Part shown: positions 8,166 through 17,346 of the stretch, one piece after another
Layout of the letters: every line of letters starts with the position of its first letter
Numbering within the stretch: position 1 is the stretch's first letter
DNA from: Acutalibacter muris
GTDB lineage: Bacteria > Bacillota > Clostridia > Oscillospirales > Acutalibacteraceae
Direction of reading: 5' to 3'
Assembly (NCBI RefSeq): GCF_002201475.1
Contig: NZ_CP021422.1
Coordinates: forward strand, 186,001-250,000
Length of the DNA stretch: 64,000 bases
Made by a program: the position numbers and the translations under genes
The notes under the pieces: model-generated
Databases searched by the model: none
What the model was told of the DNA's origin: nothing
The model's input: the letters and a program-made list of their open reading frames with translations, nothing else

Positions 8166-8441
8166 ATGGACATTATCGAACTTGAACATGGGGTCCCTGA
8201 ACCTGAGAACCCCGGCAGAGTGAAATATGCCGGTCAACCCACCGCCCAGGAAGTATTCGAGGAGCTGAAATACCGTCTTGAGAGCATGGGCTATCTCCCC
8301 GATGAATATTTCGTCATGGACAGTGAATGAGAGAATGGCCGGGAGATACCCAAGGATGCGGATATTTTCTGCACTGTTGACTATGGCGAGAGCGAGGGAG
8401 TTGACCTGGACGTCTACCTCAGGAGGGCGGCGACGCCGTGA
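8166..8441 (+). pseudogene. Small conjugative-element protein with in-frame TGA
   Basis: ATG 8166, with a GGAGGAATG ribosome site, encodes MDIIELEHGVPEPENPGRV, then EELKYRLESMGYLPDEYF. A TGA at 8328-8330 falls where Trp would fit, and the frame resumes as ENGREIPKDADIFCTVDYGE and ends at 8441, overlapping the next gene. I do not assign a family with confidence; its context is an integrative element of the DUF3991/Toprim type. Confidence 0.5.
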
Positions 8442-9120
8442 AGTTCCTGCAATATTTCTATGGGATGTCCGAGGAAAGCGCTGTGGCTGAGCATTTAGGA
8501 TGTACCGTCACGGAGCTGGACGATATGCCGGAGCGCATACGGCCCACTAGAAAGATGGCTCCACCCAAGCAGGAGGAAAGGAAAATCGACCTGACCCCAC
8601 CCGCCGCTAATGGAAATATGCGGCGGGTGTTCGCTTACCTCTGCCAGACCAGGGGCATCGACCCGGAGGTGGTGTCAGCCTTCGCCCATGCCCACCTGCT
8701 CTATGAGAGCGCCGGCAAGCACAACGCTGTGTTCGTTGGTAAGGACGAACATGGCCGAGTCAAGCACATCCATATGCGGGGGACGCTCACCGGCTATATG
8801 TGTTCGAGGCGCCCATTGATATGCTGTCATATATCAGCTTGCACCCGGACGGTTGGCAGGAGAATTCCTACATTGCTCTATGCGGTGTGGGCAGTGCGCC
8901 CATCCAGCGGTTCCTGGAAGAAGTGCCTCAGTTAGAAGAAATTGTACTCTGCCTGGACAATGATGAGGATGGACATAACGCCGCCATGCATATCGCAAGG
9001 GAATTACTGGCTGAGTGGGAAGTGGAAGTATCGGCGCATTTCCCTCAGCAGAAGGACTGGAACGAGGAACTTCTGCGCCCTTTCCCGGAGGAAAACCTGG
9101 AGCCGGTGATGGCCATGTAA
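8438..9120 (+). pseudogene. DUF3991/Toprim-domain protein, frameshifted
   Basis: GTG 8438 starts MKFLQYFYGMSEESAVAEHL. A DUF3991-like segment (NMRRVFAYLCQTRGIDPEVV, YESAGKHNAVFVGKDEHG) runs to about 8797, where a frame change and a short deletion occur. The Toprim part follows (FEAPIDMLSYISLHPDGW, EIVLCLDNDEDGHNAA with the acidic DNDxDG motif). Such proteins are primase-like DNA-processing components of Clostridia conjugative elements. This copy is disrupted. Confidence 0.75.
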
Positions 9121-9124
9121 TTCC

Positions 9125-9895
9125 CTAATGCCCAGAAGGCTTGCGGTCCAGCATATCATGTTCCACACCAATGTCGGCGCTGATGAGCTTCACCAGCACA
9201 ATGCCCATGGGTACAAGGGTAACCCAAACAGTCTTTTCCGCCAAAATCGGGCAGAGAAAGGTGAGCAGCGCCGCACCGGCGAAGAACGCGAAGACCATCC
9301 CGGCATGGATCAGCCCCCGGCGCAGGGCCAGGCTATCCCATTTGCGCACAGCTTTCGCCAGACCCACCCCAATCTGCCGGATGTGATTGGTGCAGAAGGT
9401 GGTGGCCATGGGTATGCCCTCGGCCTGCCGGAAGGTGTTGTACTGCATGGACGCGATAAAGTTGACAATCACCTGCACTACCTGGTGGGGCACGGACAGC
9501 GGAATGAATCCCAGAAGCAACAGCACTGCCGTTTCAAAAATGATTAGATAGGTATCCCAGCGCAGGAACCCCAGCCGTTTCACCGGCGAGGGCAGAATCT
9601 CCGACACGAACGCGCCCAGCAGGTACGCTGAGATGGGTATTAGAAAGTACAGCCCGCCCAGCCAATCGCCTTTGCCGAAGTTGATGGCCATAACCACCAC
9701 ATTGGCGGTCTGCGCGTTGCAGAACACCCCGCCCCGCAGAACATAGGTGTACACGCCCATCATCCCGGCGCTGGCCATGAGCAGGGCGTAGATGCTTTTC
9801 TGTTCGCAGACGAGATAGTCTTTTTTCGATTCAAGTTTCACTAAAAACAGTCCCTTATATTGGATTTCCAGGAAACCAGTATAAGGGTTTTTCAA
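9125..9895 (-). CDS. YoaK/DUF1275 family membrane protein
   Basis: A 256-codon frame on the minus strand; the first 25-30 codons may be untranslated. The core MMGVYTYVLRGGVFCNAQTA is the signature of DUF1275 (YoaK) integral membrane proteins. About six hydrophobic segments follow (YFLIPISAYLLGAFV, LIIFETAVLLLLGFIP, AGMVFAFFAGAALLTFL and others). The function of the family is unknown; transport or a permease role has been suggested only from topology. It appears intact although it is surrounded by mobile-element debris, and it may have travelled with the conjugative element. Confidence 0.75.
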   Translation of the reverse strand: MKNPYTGFLEIQYKGLFLVKLESKKDYLVCEQKSIYALLMASAGMMGVYTYVLRGGVFCNAQTANVVVMAINFGKGDWLGGLYFLIPISAYLLGAFVSEILPSPVKRLGFLRWDTYLIIFETAVLLLLGFIPLSVPHQVVQVIVNFIASMQYNTFRQAEGIPMATTFCTNHIRQIGVGLAKAVRKWDSLALRRGLIHAGMVFAFFAGAALLTFLCPILAEKTVWVTLVPMGIVLVKLISADIGVEHDMLDRKPSGH

Positions 9896-9922
9896 GCAAA
9901 AATCAATACGCAGTGAAAGGTT

Positions 9923-10576
9923 GTGGTAGGAATTACCAAAAGTACAGGCACGTTGATCCTGGCGGCAGGACTCATGTTCGCGGTCCTTGCCGGGATCGCG
10001 GCCCTGTCAAATTATCACTCGTTGAATATCAAGGCCCGGACGGTGGGCCACGGTCAGCACGGTACTGCCCGGTGGGCCACCAGTCGGGAAATTGCACGAA
10101 CTTATACTCACGTCAACTTCACGCCAAAGCTATGGCGTGAAGGGAAGAATCTGCCAGAGGAGCAGGGCATTGTCGTAGGGTGCAAGGGCGGAAAAAAAGG
10201 CACGCCCGATGGTTTGCGGGAGCAGAGTTGTCCTCCAGTGAGCAGGCCATGGCCTCGGTTATGTCCACAGCGCTGGCGCGGCTCAACAGTTTTCTTGATT
10301 CTGAACTTGAACAGGTGCTGTGTTTCGGCACGGCAGTAGATGCAGAAACCTTCTGCAACCAAAGGTCCGCGCTTTTCCTGGTAATGCCAGAGGAAGACCC
10401 CAACAAATTCTTCATGGTATCGCTGGTGATCCAGCAGCTATACCGGGAGATCCTCGCCGTGGTAGACGAGAACGGCGGTAAGCTGAAGAATCGCGCGATC
10501 TTCTACTGCGACGAGTTCGGGACGCTGCCGAAAATTGAGTCAGCTGCACTGACAAACGCCGAGCCGGGATGGTAAG
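9923..10576 (+). pseudogene. TraG/VirD4-type coupling protein, rearranged 5' part
   Basis: The first segment reads LILAAGLMFAVLAGIAALSN (membrane helix), KARTVGHGQHGTARWAT, FTPKLWREGKNLPEEQGIVV, the N-terminus of Firmicutes TraG/VirD4 coupling proteins. The Walker A region is missing. After a frame change near 10180 a later piece follows: LFLVMPEEDPNKFFMVSLVI, QQLYREILAVVDENGGKLKN, FYCDEFGTLPKIESA (Walker B-like). The gene then breaks off at about 10570. Its C-terminal end is found inverted at 20699-21088. Confidence 0.75.
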
Positions 10577-10796
10577 TATCAAAAAGCCGGACTCACTCAC
10601 AAGGGGGCAGTCTCGGTCTTCGATGACACCGGGAGGGTCTCATGGTGACAGGGAATGTTAACCCCCCAGGTTACTATGAGACAGAAAGAAAAAAGAGAGA
10701 GCCGGGATAGGTAATAGGTAAGTATTTCAACATTGTTGGATAAGTGATGAAACTTCCCGGCGCGGCCTTTTTCTTTTTCTGCATGACCGAAGCCTG

Positions 10797-10979
10797 ACAA
10801 TTGAAACTTCTTATGTCCAGGAGGAACAGTCTGGAATTGCCCCAGCTGAAATCGTTTGGTGGGTGCAGGTCAGCTACAGTAACGGCGCACAGCAGGACAC
10901 CCGCTGTGCAGATGAATATCTGCCGGAGCGGGTGGAGAAACTGCGCTGGAGAATGCTGGAATATTTTGAGGAAGAATAA
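10797..10979 (+). pseudogene. Unrecognised C-terminal fragment
   Basis: An open frame ends at TAA 10977-10979 (SYVQEEQSGIAPAEIVWW, VQVSYSNGAQQDTRCADEYL, EKLRWRMLEYFEEE) without a plausible start. Its codon use looks coding, but I recognise no family. It lies among conjugative-element remnants. The 10577-10796 stretch before it contains only an imperfect inverted repeat (GTCTCATGGT / ACTATGAGAC, about 10636-10683) and no gene. Confidence 0.3.
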
Positions 10980-10984
10980 ACCGC

Positions 10985-11275
10985 TTACTCGCCTTTCAAC
11001 GTAAAAGTGATCTCAATTTCGCCCTGCGTGTTTCCGTCAAATACACGCTTAAGGCCGGCGGTGGTCAAATCAACATCAATCATTCCGCAAAAGTGCATAC
11101 TGGCGGAGCATACCTGCCTCCCGGAGGAAACCGGCTGGGGTTCAGGCACTGCTGTCGGCTCTTTCACAGCTACCTGGATGCCGAGAAACTCATTCCACCG
11201 GGCGCGATCCACCCGGTTCCCCCGGCTCAGTTTGATACCTAGTTCATTATCTGCAATATACTTGCGCACCGTGTT
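10985..11275 (-). pseudogene. Unrecognised mobile-element protein cut by an IS3 end
   Basis: Minus-strand frame reading NTVRKYIADNELGIKLSRGN, RVDRARWNEFLGIQV and ending in GEIEITFTLKGE. The N-terminal side is replaced by IS3 sequence from 11276 onward. The KYIADNELG...RWNEFLG part resembles small DNA-binding accessory proteins of conjugative elements, but the assignment is weak. Confidence 0.35.
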
Positions 11276-11545
11276 TGTGCCCTTCCCGAAAAAACAGACA
11301 CAAAAGAGTCTAAGAAAACCGAATGAACCAAAGTGCTCAACCAGCCAGCTCAAAGCGGCAAGCAAAACGCTCGGGAGCCAGCCACCTCAAAGCAGAGAGG
11401 GGACGCAAATGGTTATAAAAAAGCCTCAATGCACTCAAAAATTCCCTCCTGAGCCTGAGCTCGGGAAGCAAAACGCCGAAGGTGAATGAACTCGGCTTTC
11501 AAGTAACTGAAGAAATTTTCCGCAACAGCGTTATCATACGGGTCT
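11276..11545. repeat. Isolated end of an IS3-type element (270 bp)
   Basis: Starts TGTGCCCTTCCCGAAAA and is nearly identical to 16842-17112, the transposase 3' end of the IS3-type element there. Only this end is present here; the rest of the element has been deleted between 11545 and the hairpin at 11567. Confidence 0.8.
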
Positions 11546-11566
11546 ACTAAAGTTCATTTTGAAGTA

Positions 11567-11609
11567 AAACCCTCGGTTTTGGCAGCAGGCAGAACCGAGG
11601 GTTCCTTTT
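11567..11609 (+). terminator. Rho-independent terminator-like hairpin
   Basis: Arms AACCCTCGGTT (11568-11578) and AACCGAGGGTT (11593-11603), 14-nt loop, followed by CCTTTT. It separates the IS3 debris from the RiPP cluster. Confidence 0.7.
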
Positions 11610-11815
11610 ATGCGAAAAACCCAGTGCTTTCTAGGAGTTTTAATCTTTCCACTCAGACAAGCGAATTTGATATCCAAATATTTATATACCAAAAAGTGCC
11701 GTTTTTTAACCGTTCGTGCTTCGAGCCTTGACAAAAAGCATAAGTTAAGCTAAACTAAAATCAGTTGAATTGGGGCGAACCGTAGCGCCCGTTCAGCCAG
11801 CGTTGGCCAACGCGA

Positions 11816-11824
11816 TGCTATAAT
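11816..11824 (+). promoter_or_regulatory. Extended -10 promoter of the RiPP precursor
   Basis: TGCTATAAT, an extended -10 box, 38 bp before the precursor start, without a good -35 at 17 bp. The precursor ribosome site GAAAGGAGG lies at 11841-11849. Confidence 0.5.
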
Positions 11825-11861
11825 AGAAATCAAAACTTTTGAAAGGAGGTTCTATACGATT

Positions 11862-12053
11862 ATGGAATCAAAGCAGCCGATTAACCCCTTGGAAATTATT
11901 AACCCAGGGAATGGTCTGCCCGGTACGGTATCGCCGAATCAACATGTTGTTGTTTGCCCTGAAGAAGGAGGGGGTAGTGGCGGAGGAGGGTCCTGCACGG
12001 CTTTCAATGGGTCGTTATATAAGCCCTACGGGCAATGCTTTATTAATGGGTAA
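11862..12053 (+). CDS. RiPP precursor peptide, Cys/Gly-rich, 63 aa
   Basis: Encodes a 63-residue peptide with a leader-like N-terminus (NPLEIINPGNGLPGTVSPNQ, then HVVV) and a C-terminal region containing CPEEGGGSGGGGSC, TAFNGSLYKPYGQCFING. The three cysteines are at 32, 45 and 59. It has its own promoter and a strong ribosome site. It is followed by an S41 protease lipoprotein, a radical SAM/SPASM enzyme and an ABC exporter on the same strand. This gene order is that of radical-SAM RiPP clusters, in which Cys residues are often linked to other residues by thioether bonds (sactipeptides, ranthipeptides). That this peptide is the substrate, and the crosslink type, are inferences. I recognise no named precursor family. 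Confidence 0.65.
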   Translation: MESKQPINPLEIINPGNGLPGTVSPNQHVVVCPEEGGGSGGGGSCTAFNGSLYKPYGQCFING

Positions 12054-12135
12054 TACCGTTGTTTTGAAAAGCTTATGGCCATAGAAAGCTTTATCAAATC
12101 ATAATGTCATAACTGAATCTAAATCAGGTCAGACA

Positions 12136-12190
12136 ATTTCAGCCAAAGAAACAGGGTATACCATGTCGCTACGGTTTCTTTGGCTGAAAT
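12136..12190 (+). promoter_or_regulatory. Perfect 17-bp stem-loop between precursor and protease
   Basis: ATTTCAGCCAAAGAAAC (12136-12152) pairs exactly with GTTTCTTTGGCTGAAAT (12174-12190), leaving a 21-nt loop, with no T-run after it. In RiPP operons such hairpins often partly terminate transcription or stabilise the short precursor mRNA so the peptide is made in excess over its enzymes; applying that here is inference. Confidence 0.65.
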
Positions 12191-12228
12191 GCTCTAGAAA
12201 ATAGAAATGCAAATAGGGAGAAAAATCC

Positions 12229-13647
12229 ATGACAAAAAGAGTATCTTCAGTCTTTCTTTCGGTGTTCTTCTTATTGCTCTGCGGTTGTTCTTCTATATCC
12301 GGCGCACAAAGCCAACCTATCAGCAGTCAAGGCCCATCATCAGGTCCTTTTGCTGAACCAACCTCAACGCCTGAATTAGCACCGGCTGACTCCACTCCTT
12401 CTGCTGTGCCGTCTGCAAATAAATTAAGCAAGCGCGAGGAAAAGTGGGTAGAGGACCTGGAGTACCTGCGCGAGCAGTACGAGGCCCTGCACCCGGTGCC
12501 CTTCCGTTATGTATCAGAGGAAGAATTTGACTTTCAGCTTGAGCAGCTTAAAAAGAAAATTTCAAAGCTCAGCGATAATGATATGTCTTTTGAGATCAAA
12601 AAGATCATCGCGGGTTTTTGCGATACACATACTGTTGCAAATGGGCCGGCTTCTGTCTATGAGCGAGTTTTCCCATTTGATGTGATCGTCTTGGGTGAGA
12701 AAGTGTATCTGTATCTATACGACAAAGATTACAGTGAACTCCTGGAGCCCTATTTCCTGCGTGAGATAGTAGCTGTCAACGGCGTGGATATAGGTTACAT
12801 CCGGCAGAAAGCTTCCGAACTGTATTACCCTACAAATTTCTGGTTTAACAAAGAAGTATTGTCCTATAGCTTCTATCTGCCGGCCTTTATGGATTGGGTA
12901 GGCTGTGACCACCAGGAGGGATATACTTTCCATATTCTGAATGAAGATGATCAGGTGGAGTTGGTAGAGCTCCCAGCCGTGCCGGTGGACGGCATAACTT
13001 ATGACTGCTATCCAAAAGATTTCGTATTGCCAAATTCTTTCCTAAATCCGGACGCTAACCGTGCGGAATACATTGAGGATGAGCGTGGCGGTTACGTTTA
13101 CATACTGTTTTCATATATGGAAACAGGCGACATGAAAGCATATGAAGATTTTTTCAGCACCGCCACTGAATTGCTTAAAGAACACCCCGGCTGCAAGCTG
13201 GTTATCGATCTGCGCAAAAACTCAGGAGGTCATTCAAACGTCCAATCTTTTGCGCATCAGAAAGCCTTGGAGTGGAGGGAACTCCCCATTGAGAAGACCT
13301 ACATATTAACAGGTGGTTTCATGATGTCAGCGGCGATAGACCTGCGTACGGTTTTTAAGGAGGGACTGGACGGGATAGCGGTGGGTGAGCCCACCGGCCA
13401 GTTCTTCGGCACATTCGGCAATTCCAAAGACCCGCGGCAGGTCATATATTTGCCCAATTCCCAGATCTCTGTCTTTATAGCAGATATGTGGTGGCCGGGA
13501 CTGCACCCGGAGCAATACACGAGAAACGAAAACTCGATCCCCTACGAATGGCAAAATACAGTTTTGCCGGATGTGTATGTCTCACTGGACGCCAAGGATT
13601 TCCGACAGGGCAGAGACAGCATTTTAGAGTGGGTTTTGGAGCACTAA
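12229..13647 (+). CDS. S41-family peptidase, lipoprotein
   Basis: A 472-aa protein with a lipoprotein signal (LSVFFLLLCGC, lipobox LCGC with Cys20) and a Ser/Pro/Thr-rich linker. The mature part resembles C-terminal processing (S41) peptidases: CKLVIDLRKNSGG and then TGGFMMSAAIDL, where the Ser of MMSAA occupies the usual nucleophile position. A PDZ domain is not obvious. Placed between the RiPP precursor and the maturase, it probably acts outside the membrane on the exported modified peptide, removing the leader or part of the core (inference). AT-rich composition links it with the following genes. The ORF is intact. Confidence 0.75.
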   Translation: MTKRVSSVFLSVFFLLLCGCSSISGAQSQPISSQGPSSGPFAEPTSTPELAPADSTPSAVPSANKLSKREEKWVEDLEYLREQYEALHPVPFRYVSEEEFDFQLEQLKKKISKLSDNDMSFEIKKIIAGFCDTHTVANGPASVYERVFPFDVIVLGEKVYLYLYDKDYSELLEPYFLREIVAVNGVDIGYIRQKASELYYPTNFWFNKEVLSYSFYLPAFMDWVGCDHQEGYTFHILNEDDQVELVELPAVPVDGITYDCYPKDFVLPNSFLNPDANRAEYIEDERGGYVYILFSYMETGDMKAYEDFFSTATELLKEHPGCKLVIDLRKNSGGHSNVQSFAHQKALEWRELPIEKTYILTGGFMMSAAIDLRTVFKEGLDGIAVGEPTGQFFGTFGNSKDPRQVIYLPNSQISVFIADMWWPGLHPEQYTRNENSIPYEWQNTVLPDVYVSLDAKDFRQGRDSILEWVLEH

Positions 13648-13675
13648 ATAATATAAGAGAAAGGGTAAACTTATT

Positions 13676-15015
13676 ATGAAAAATTTAAAGCCTTCATCGT
13701 ACAACGTAGTTGTAGATACACTTGCAGATGGACGGGAGTTGATGTTTAACACGCTGACCGGGGCATTTTGTGTGGTTAATGAAACCGTTAAAGCATTGAT
13801 CAAAGAACATGATTGCGATGCTGAACCTAATCAGGAAGAAAGCCGAAAAATTGTAGAGCAACTTCATTCTCTTGGCTTTCTTATAGATGATGACATTGAT
13901 GAGCTGGAACTTATAGAACTTAGGCGCAATCTTACTCGTTTTAATAACAAATCGCTTTATGTTACTATCGGTCCTACGCTGAGCTGTAATATGCGCTGCC
14001 CTTACTGTTTTGAATCCGAGCAAAATGGTTCAATGACTTCCGAAACCGCTGATAAGCTGATTAAGTTTATACAAGATCAATAATTGCTGAAAATATTGTA
14101 TCAGTCAGAATATCATGGTACGGCGGTGAACCTCTGCTCGAAATGGAAAGAATCTCGCAAATATCAAATGCTTTGATTCCTTTTTGTGATAAGAGAGAAG
14201 TGATGTATAATGCCGAGATAACAACAAATGGATACTTATTAACAAGAGAGAATGCGCAACTACTAAGAAAGTATAGAGTTGCAGACGCACAGGTCACAAT
14301 TGACGGATTGGAGAAGACTCACAATGCTCGACGCAAACTTAAAAGTGGGCAAGACAGTTTCTGGACTATTGTGAACAACATCCAAAATGTTAAAGATCTT
14401 ATACATATCAATATCCGAATAAATGTTGACAGAAACAATTTGAATGAAATTGATAAGTTGACTGATTTCTTTATTTATGAACAAAAGTGGGGAAAAGATG
14501 TACACTTCTATATAGCTCGCGTTGAAAAAAACACAATCGCTTGCAAAGTCGATTTAGATGAATGTCTGAAGATTGATGATTTTTCATTATTGCACCAGCG
14601 CGTTACAGAGAAGATGTTAACCAATGGAATAACTTGTGTCCTAAATAATGAATATCCCCGCTTTCAGGCAGTAGGATGCGGAGCAATCTGTAAAAATTAT
14701 TATGTAGTAGATGCTCATGGACTCATATATACTTGCTGGAATCACGTTGGTGATAAGAGCAAAAGTATTGGCAGCATATTTGAACCTGAAAAAATCACTC
14801 TATCCGGTAGATATCTTCATTGGATGAATGTACACATATCCAATAAATGCAAAAAATGCGTGTATCTGCCAATTTGTCAAGGTGGATGCCCTGATCAGCG
14901 AATGAATAATTCCGGAGTTCCGGTCTGCTTCCATTCGGCATTTACATATATCGATAGTTTAAAACTAAATTATATGCATCAAATAAAAGAAAGAGAAGCG
15001 CATAACAAGGTATAA
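13676..15015 (+). pseudogene. Radical SAM/SPASM peptide maturase with one frameshift
   Basis: The first 135 codons contain a peptide-recognition-like N-terminus (MFNTLTGAFCVVNETVKALI, GFLIDDD) and the radical SAM cluster motif CNMRCPYC (Cys104, 108, 111). A stop at 14081-14083 is caused by a single-base loss: adding one A to AGATCAATAATTG restores IIAENIVSVRISWYGGEPLL, and the second frame runs to 15015. The C-terminal SPASM region has CGAICKNYYVVDAHG...CWNH and CKKCVYLPICQGGCPDQR for auxiliary FeS clusters. The restored protein would be about 446 aa. Unless this is a sequencing error, the maturase is inactive and the cluster silent. Confidence 0.85.
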
Positions 15016-15046
15016 TATTTGTGTCGCTTGTTACTTTTTAAAGTCC

Positions 15047-15084
15047 AAATGACTACACAGGCTATACTCTTGTGTAGTCATTTT
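15047..15084 (+). terminator. Terminator after the radical SAM gene
   Basis: Perfect 13-bp arms AAATGACTACACA (15047-15059) and TGTGTAGTCATTT (15071-15083), 11-nt loop, followed by T residues. Confidence 0.75.
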
Positions 15085-15162
15085 AAATGAGGAAATCGTT
15101 TATAAATGTAGCTTTTATGTGCAAATGACATTAGTATATTTTACTCGGGGACTTAAGACACA

Positions 15163-17076
15163 ATGGAAAGGATCGACCTTATCTATGCTGGAGATAATAT
15201 ATTATGTATGGAAAAAACGGAATGCTGCCGCATTAGATTTTTATTCTCAGTATTTTTGCTGCTCGCAACAGCTCTTTTATCAATTATTTCTCCAATACTT
15301 ATGGGAAATTATATCGAAGCGCTCACAAAAAAGACGGATTCGGCCAATATAGTAACTTGCGTAATAATATTGACTATTTCCTGGCTTATAGGCGTGGTGC
15401 TTACTTATGTGACATCGGTTAATTCTACGCATTTAAAAACTCGATTGACCTACTCAATTAGTTTACATCTTCTTAATCATACTGAACATTTGCCCTATTC
15501 AAAGCTAATTGAACACAACCCTGTTTATTTAACCAGTAGAATTCAAAACGATTCTAATACAATCACCTCTTTCTTTTTGGATGGATTCATCGGAATGATT
15601 GTCCAGGCGCTTTTGTGTATCACTGTCTTGATATTCCTTTTTAATTCCAGCAGACCCATCTTTTGGCTCGTAATGATAACATTACCTATATACTTTTTGA
15701 TATATAAAAATTTTAGTCAAAGAATTGAAAGCAGCAGTAAAAAAGTAATAGAACAGCGAGATAAATTTTTTGGCGAAATGAATCATCAATTGAGGAATAT
15801 TCACACCATAAAAGCAAATGTCTGGTACACCATCCTTTTTTCTTTGTTAAAAGGTGAATTTGAAATTTTCTATAAATCGATAATCAAGAATACAAAAATA
15901 GGCTCGCGGTATTCATCATTAACACAACTTATTCAAATCGCCTTTAACGTAATTATCTTTTTGGTGTGCGGTTTTTCCGTTCAGAAGGATGTGATGAGCC
16001 TTGGCAATTTTATTGCCGTGAATTCATTGTTATCCATCCTCCTGTCGTCCTTTACTGATATAATGGGATGTGGAAAAGATTATGCAGTTGCATTGGCTGC
16101 ATTCTCTAGGATAGTTGGATTGGAATCCACTGCTGAAGAGAGAATCGGCAGTTTAAAAATGGATGCCATACATGAGGTTTCATTTGAAAAAGTTTCATTT
16201 TCCCATAGCGAACAAGGTGAGAATCTTATTAATCAAGTTTCGGTTAAATTTAAGAAAGGGGAAATTTATCAAATTATAGGGTGCAATGGATCAGGCAAGA
16301 CAACACTCATAGATATTATGCTAGGGCTACATCCAGCTTCTGGTAAGATTTACTATAACAAAATGTCCACGGAAAATCTTGATATGCCATATATTCGGAA
16401 AAATCTTATTTCTACGGTTGAGCAGGAGCCTCCCTTGGTTTTCCGAGAATTACTGCAAAACATTTCAGCCGAAAAATTTGGAAGTGATTACCTCATGCAT
16501 GAAATAGACAGTATGGGAATGTCCGAATTCTTGGGTTCTTCTGAATTTTTATCAAATCATAAGTCAACTAGTGTGGTCCATAATATATCGGGAGGGGAAA
16601 AACAGAAAATAGCTATTTTGAGAGCCCTATTAAAGCGTCCGCAATTATTGATTTTGGATGAACCAGCTTCTGCATTAGATGTGCAAAGCTGCAAGCAGTT
16701 AAAAGGGCTTCTGCAACGTGAAAAAAGTGATAGGATCACCATATTGATCGATCACCAATCTGCATTTACTGACATCATCGATGTTGCATATCTATTACAG
16801 GATGGACATCTGCTGAGGTGTGACAAGAATGAGAATCCGCATGTGCCCTTCCCGAAAAAACAGACACAAAAGAGGTCAAGAAAACCGAATGAACCAAAAG
16901 TGCTCAACCAGCCGGCTCAAAGCGGCAAGCAAAACGCTCGGGAACCAGCCACCCCAAAGCAGAGTGGGGACGCAAATGATTATAAAAAGCCTCAATGTAC
17001 TCAAAAATGTCGTCCTGAGTCTGAACCCGGGAAGCAAAACGCCGAAGGTGAAGGAGCTCGGCTTTTAAGCAACTAA
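15163..17076 (+). CDS. ABC exporter of the RiPP cluster, C-terminus replaced by IS3
   Basis: A 637-codon frame (alternative start Met16 at 15208). An N-terminal six-helix membrane domain (about residues 25-320) is followed by an ATPase domain with Walker A GCNGSGKTT, Q-loop VEQEPP, signature ISGGEKQ, Walker B LLILDEP and H-loop LIDHQS. No N-terminal C39 peptidase is present, fitting separate proteolysis by the S41 lipoprotein. Native sequence ends after LLQDGHLLRCDKNEN (about residue 560), where the IS3 end at 16842 begins; the remaining codons are IS sequence read antisense. All ATPase motifs precede the junction, so activity may survive. It would export the modified peptide. Confidence 0.8.
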   Translation: MERIDLIYAGDNILCMEKTECCRIRFLFSVFLLLATALLSIISPILMGNYIEALTKKTDSANIVTCVIILTISWLIGVVLTYVTSVNSTHLKTRLTYSISLHLLNHTEHLPYSKLIEHNPVYLTSRIQNDSNTITSFFLDGFIGMIVQALLCITVLIFLFNSSRPIFWLVMITLPIYFLIYKNFSQRIESSSKKVIEQRDKFFGEMNHQLRNIHTIKANVWYTILFSLLKGEFEIFYKSIIKNTKIGSRYSSLTQLIQIAFNVIIFLVCGFSVQKDVMSLGNFIAVNSLLSILLSSFTDIMGCGKDYAVALAAFSRIVGLESTAEERIGSLKMDAIHEVSFEKVSFSHSEQGENLINQVSVKFKKGEIYQIIGCNGSGKTTLIDIMLGLHPASGKIYYNKMSTENLDMPYIRKNLISTVEQEPPLVFRELLQNISAEKFGSDYLMHEIDSMGMSEFLGSSEFLSNHKSTSVVHNISGGEKQKIAILRALLKRPQLLILDEPASALDVQSCKQLKGLLQREKSDRITILIDHQSAFTDIIDVAYLLQDGHLLRCDKNENPHVPFPKKQTQKRSRKPNEPKVLNQPAQSGKQNAREPATPKQSGDANDYKKPQCTQKCRPESEPGKQNAEGEGARLLSN

Positions 17077-17338
17077 AGAAATTCTCCGCAACAGCGTTAT
17101 CATACGGGTCTCCTTTATTTGACATACTCTGCCGGATTCCAAGAGCTTCCAGGCGGTTTCTATAGTCATGCGAGGCATATTGCACGCCCCCGTCGCTGTG
17201 GAAAATCAATCCCGGTCGCGGCTGTTCCCGGCGAATTGCGGTGTCCAGGGCGTCTAGGGTGAGTTGTGTGTCGATGCGGTCGGAGAATGCATATCCAACG
17301 ATTTTCCTCGTGCAGACGCTCAAGCAAATTGGGAGCAA
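16904..17338 (-). pseudogene. IS3 transposase OrfB, C-terminal half
   Basis: Reads SRKIVGYAFSDR-like sequence (TRKIVGYAFSDRIDTQL), FHSDGGVQYASHDYRN (second catalytic Asp), MSNKGDPYDNAVAENFFSCL (Glu of the DDE triad), YNHLRPHSALG. The first catalytic Asp and the preceding domain are deleted. Confidence 0.85.
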
Positions 17339-17346
17339 TCAGATAG

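Noticed and set aside
11960..12010. GGGSGGGGS in the precursor as an engineered linker or vector contamination
   Set aside because: Promoter, ribosome site, leader and flanking biosynthetic genes are natural and contiguous; codons vary.
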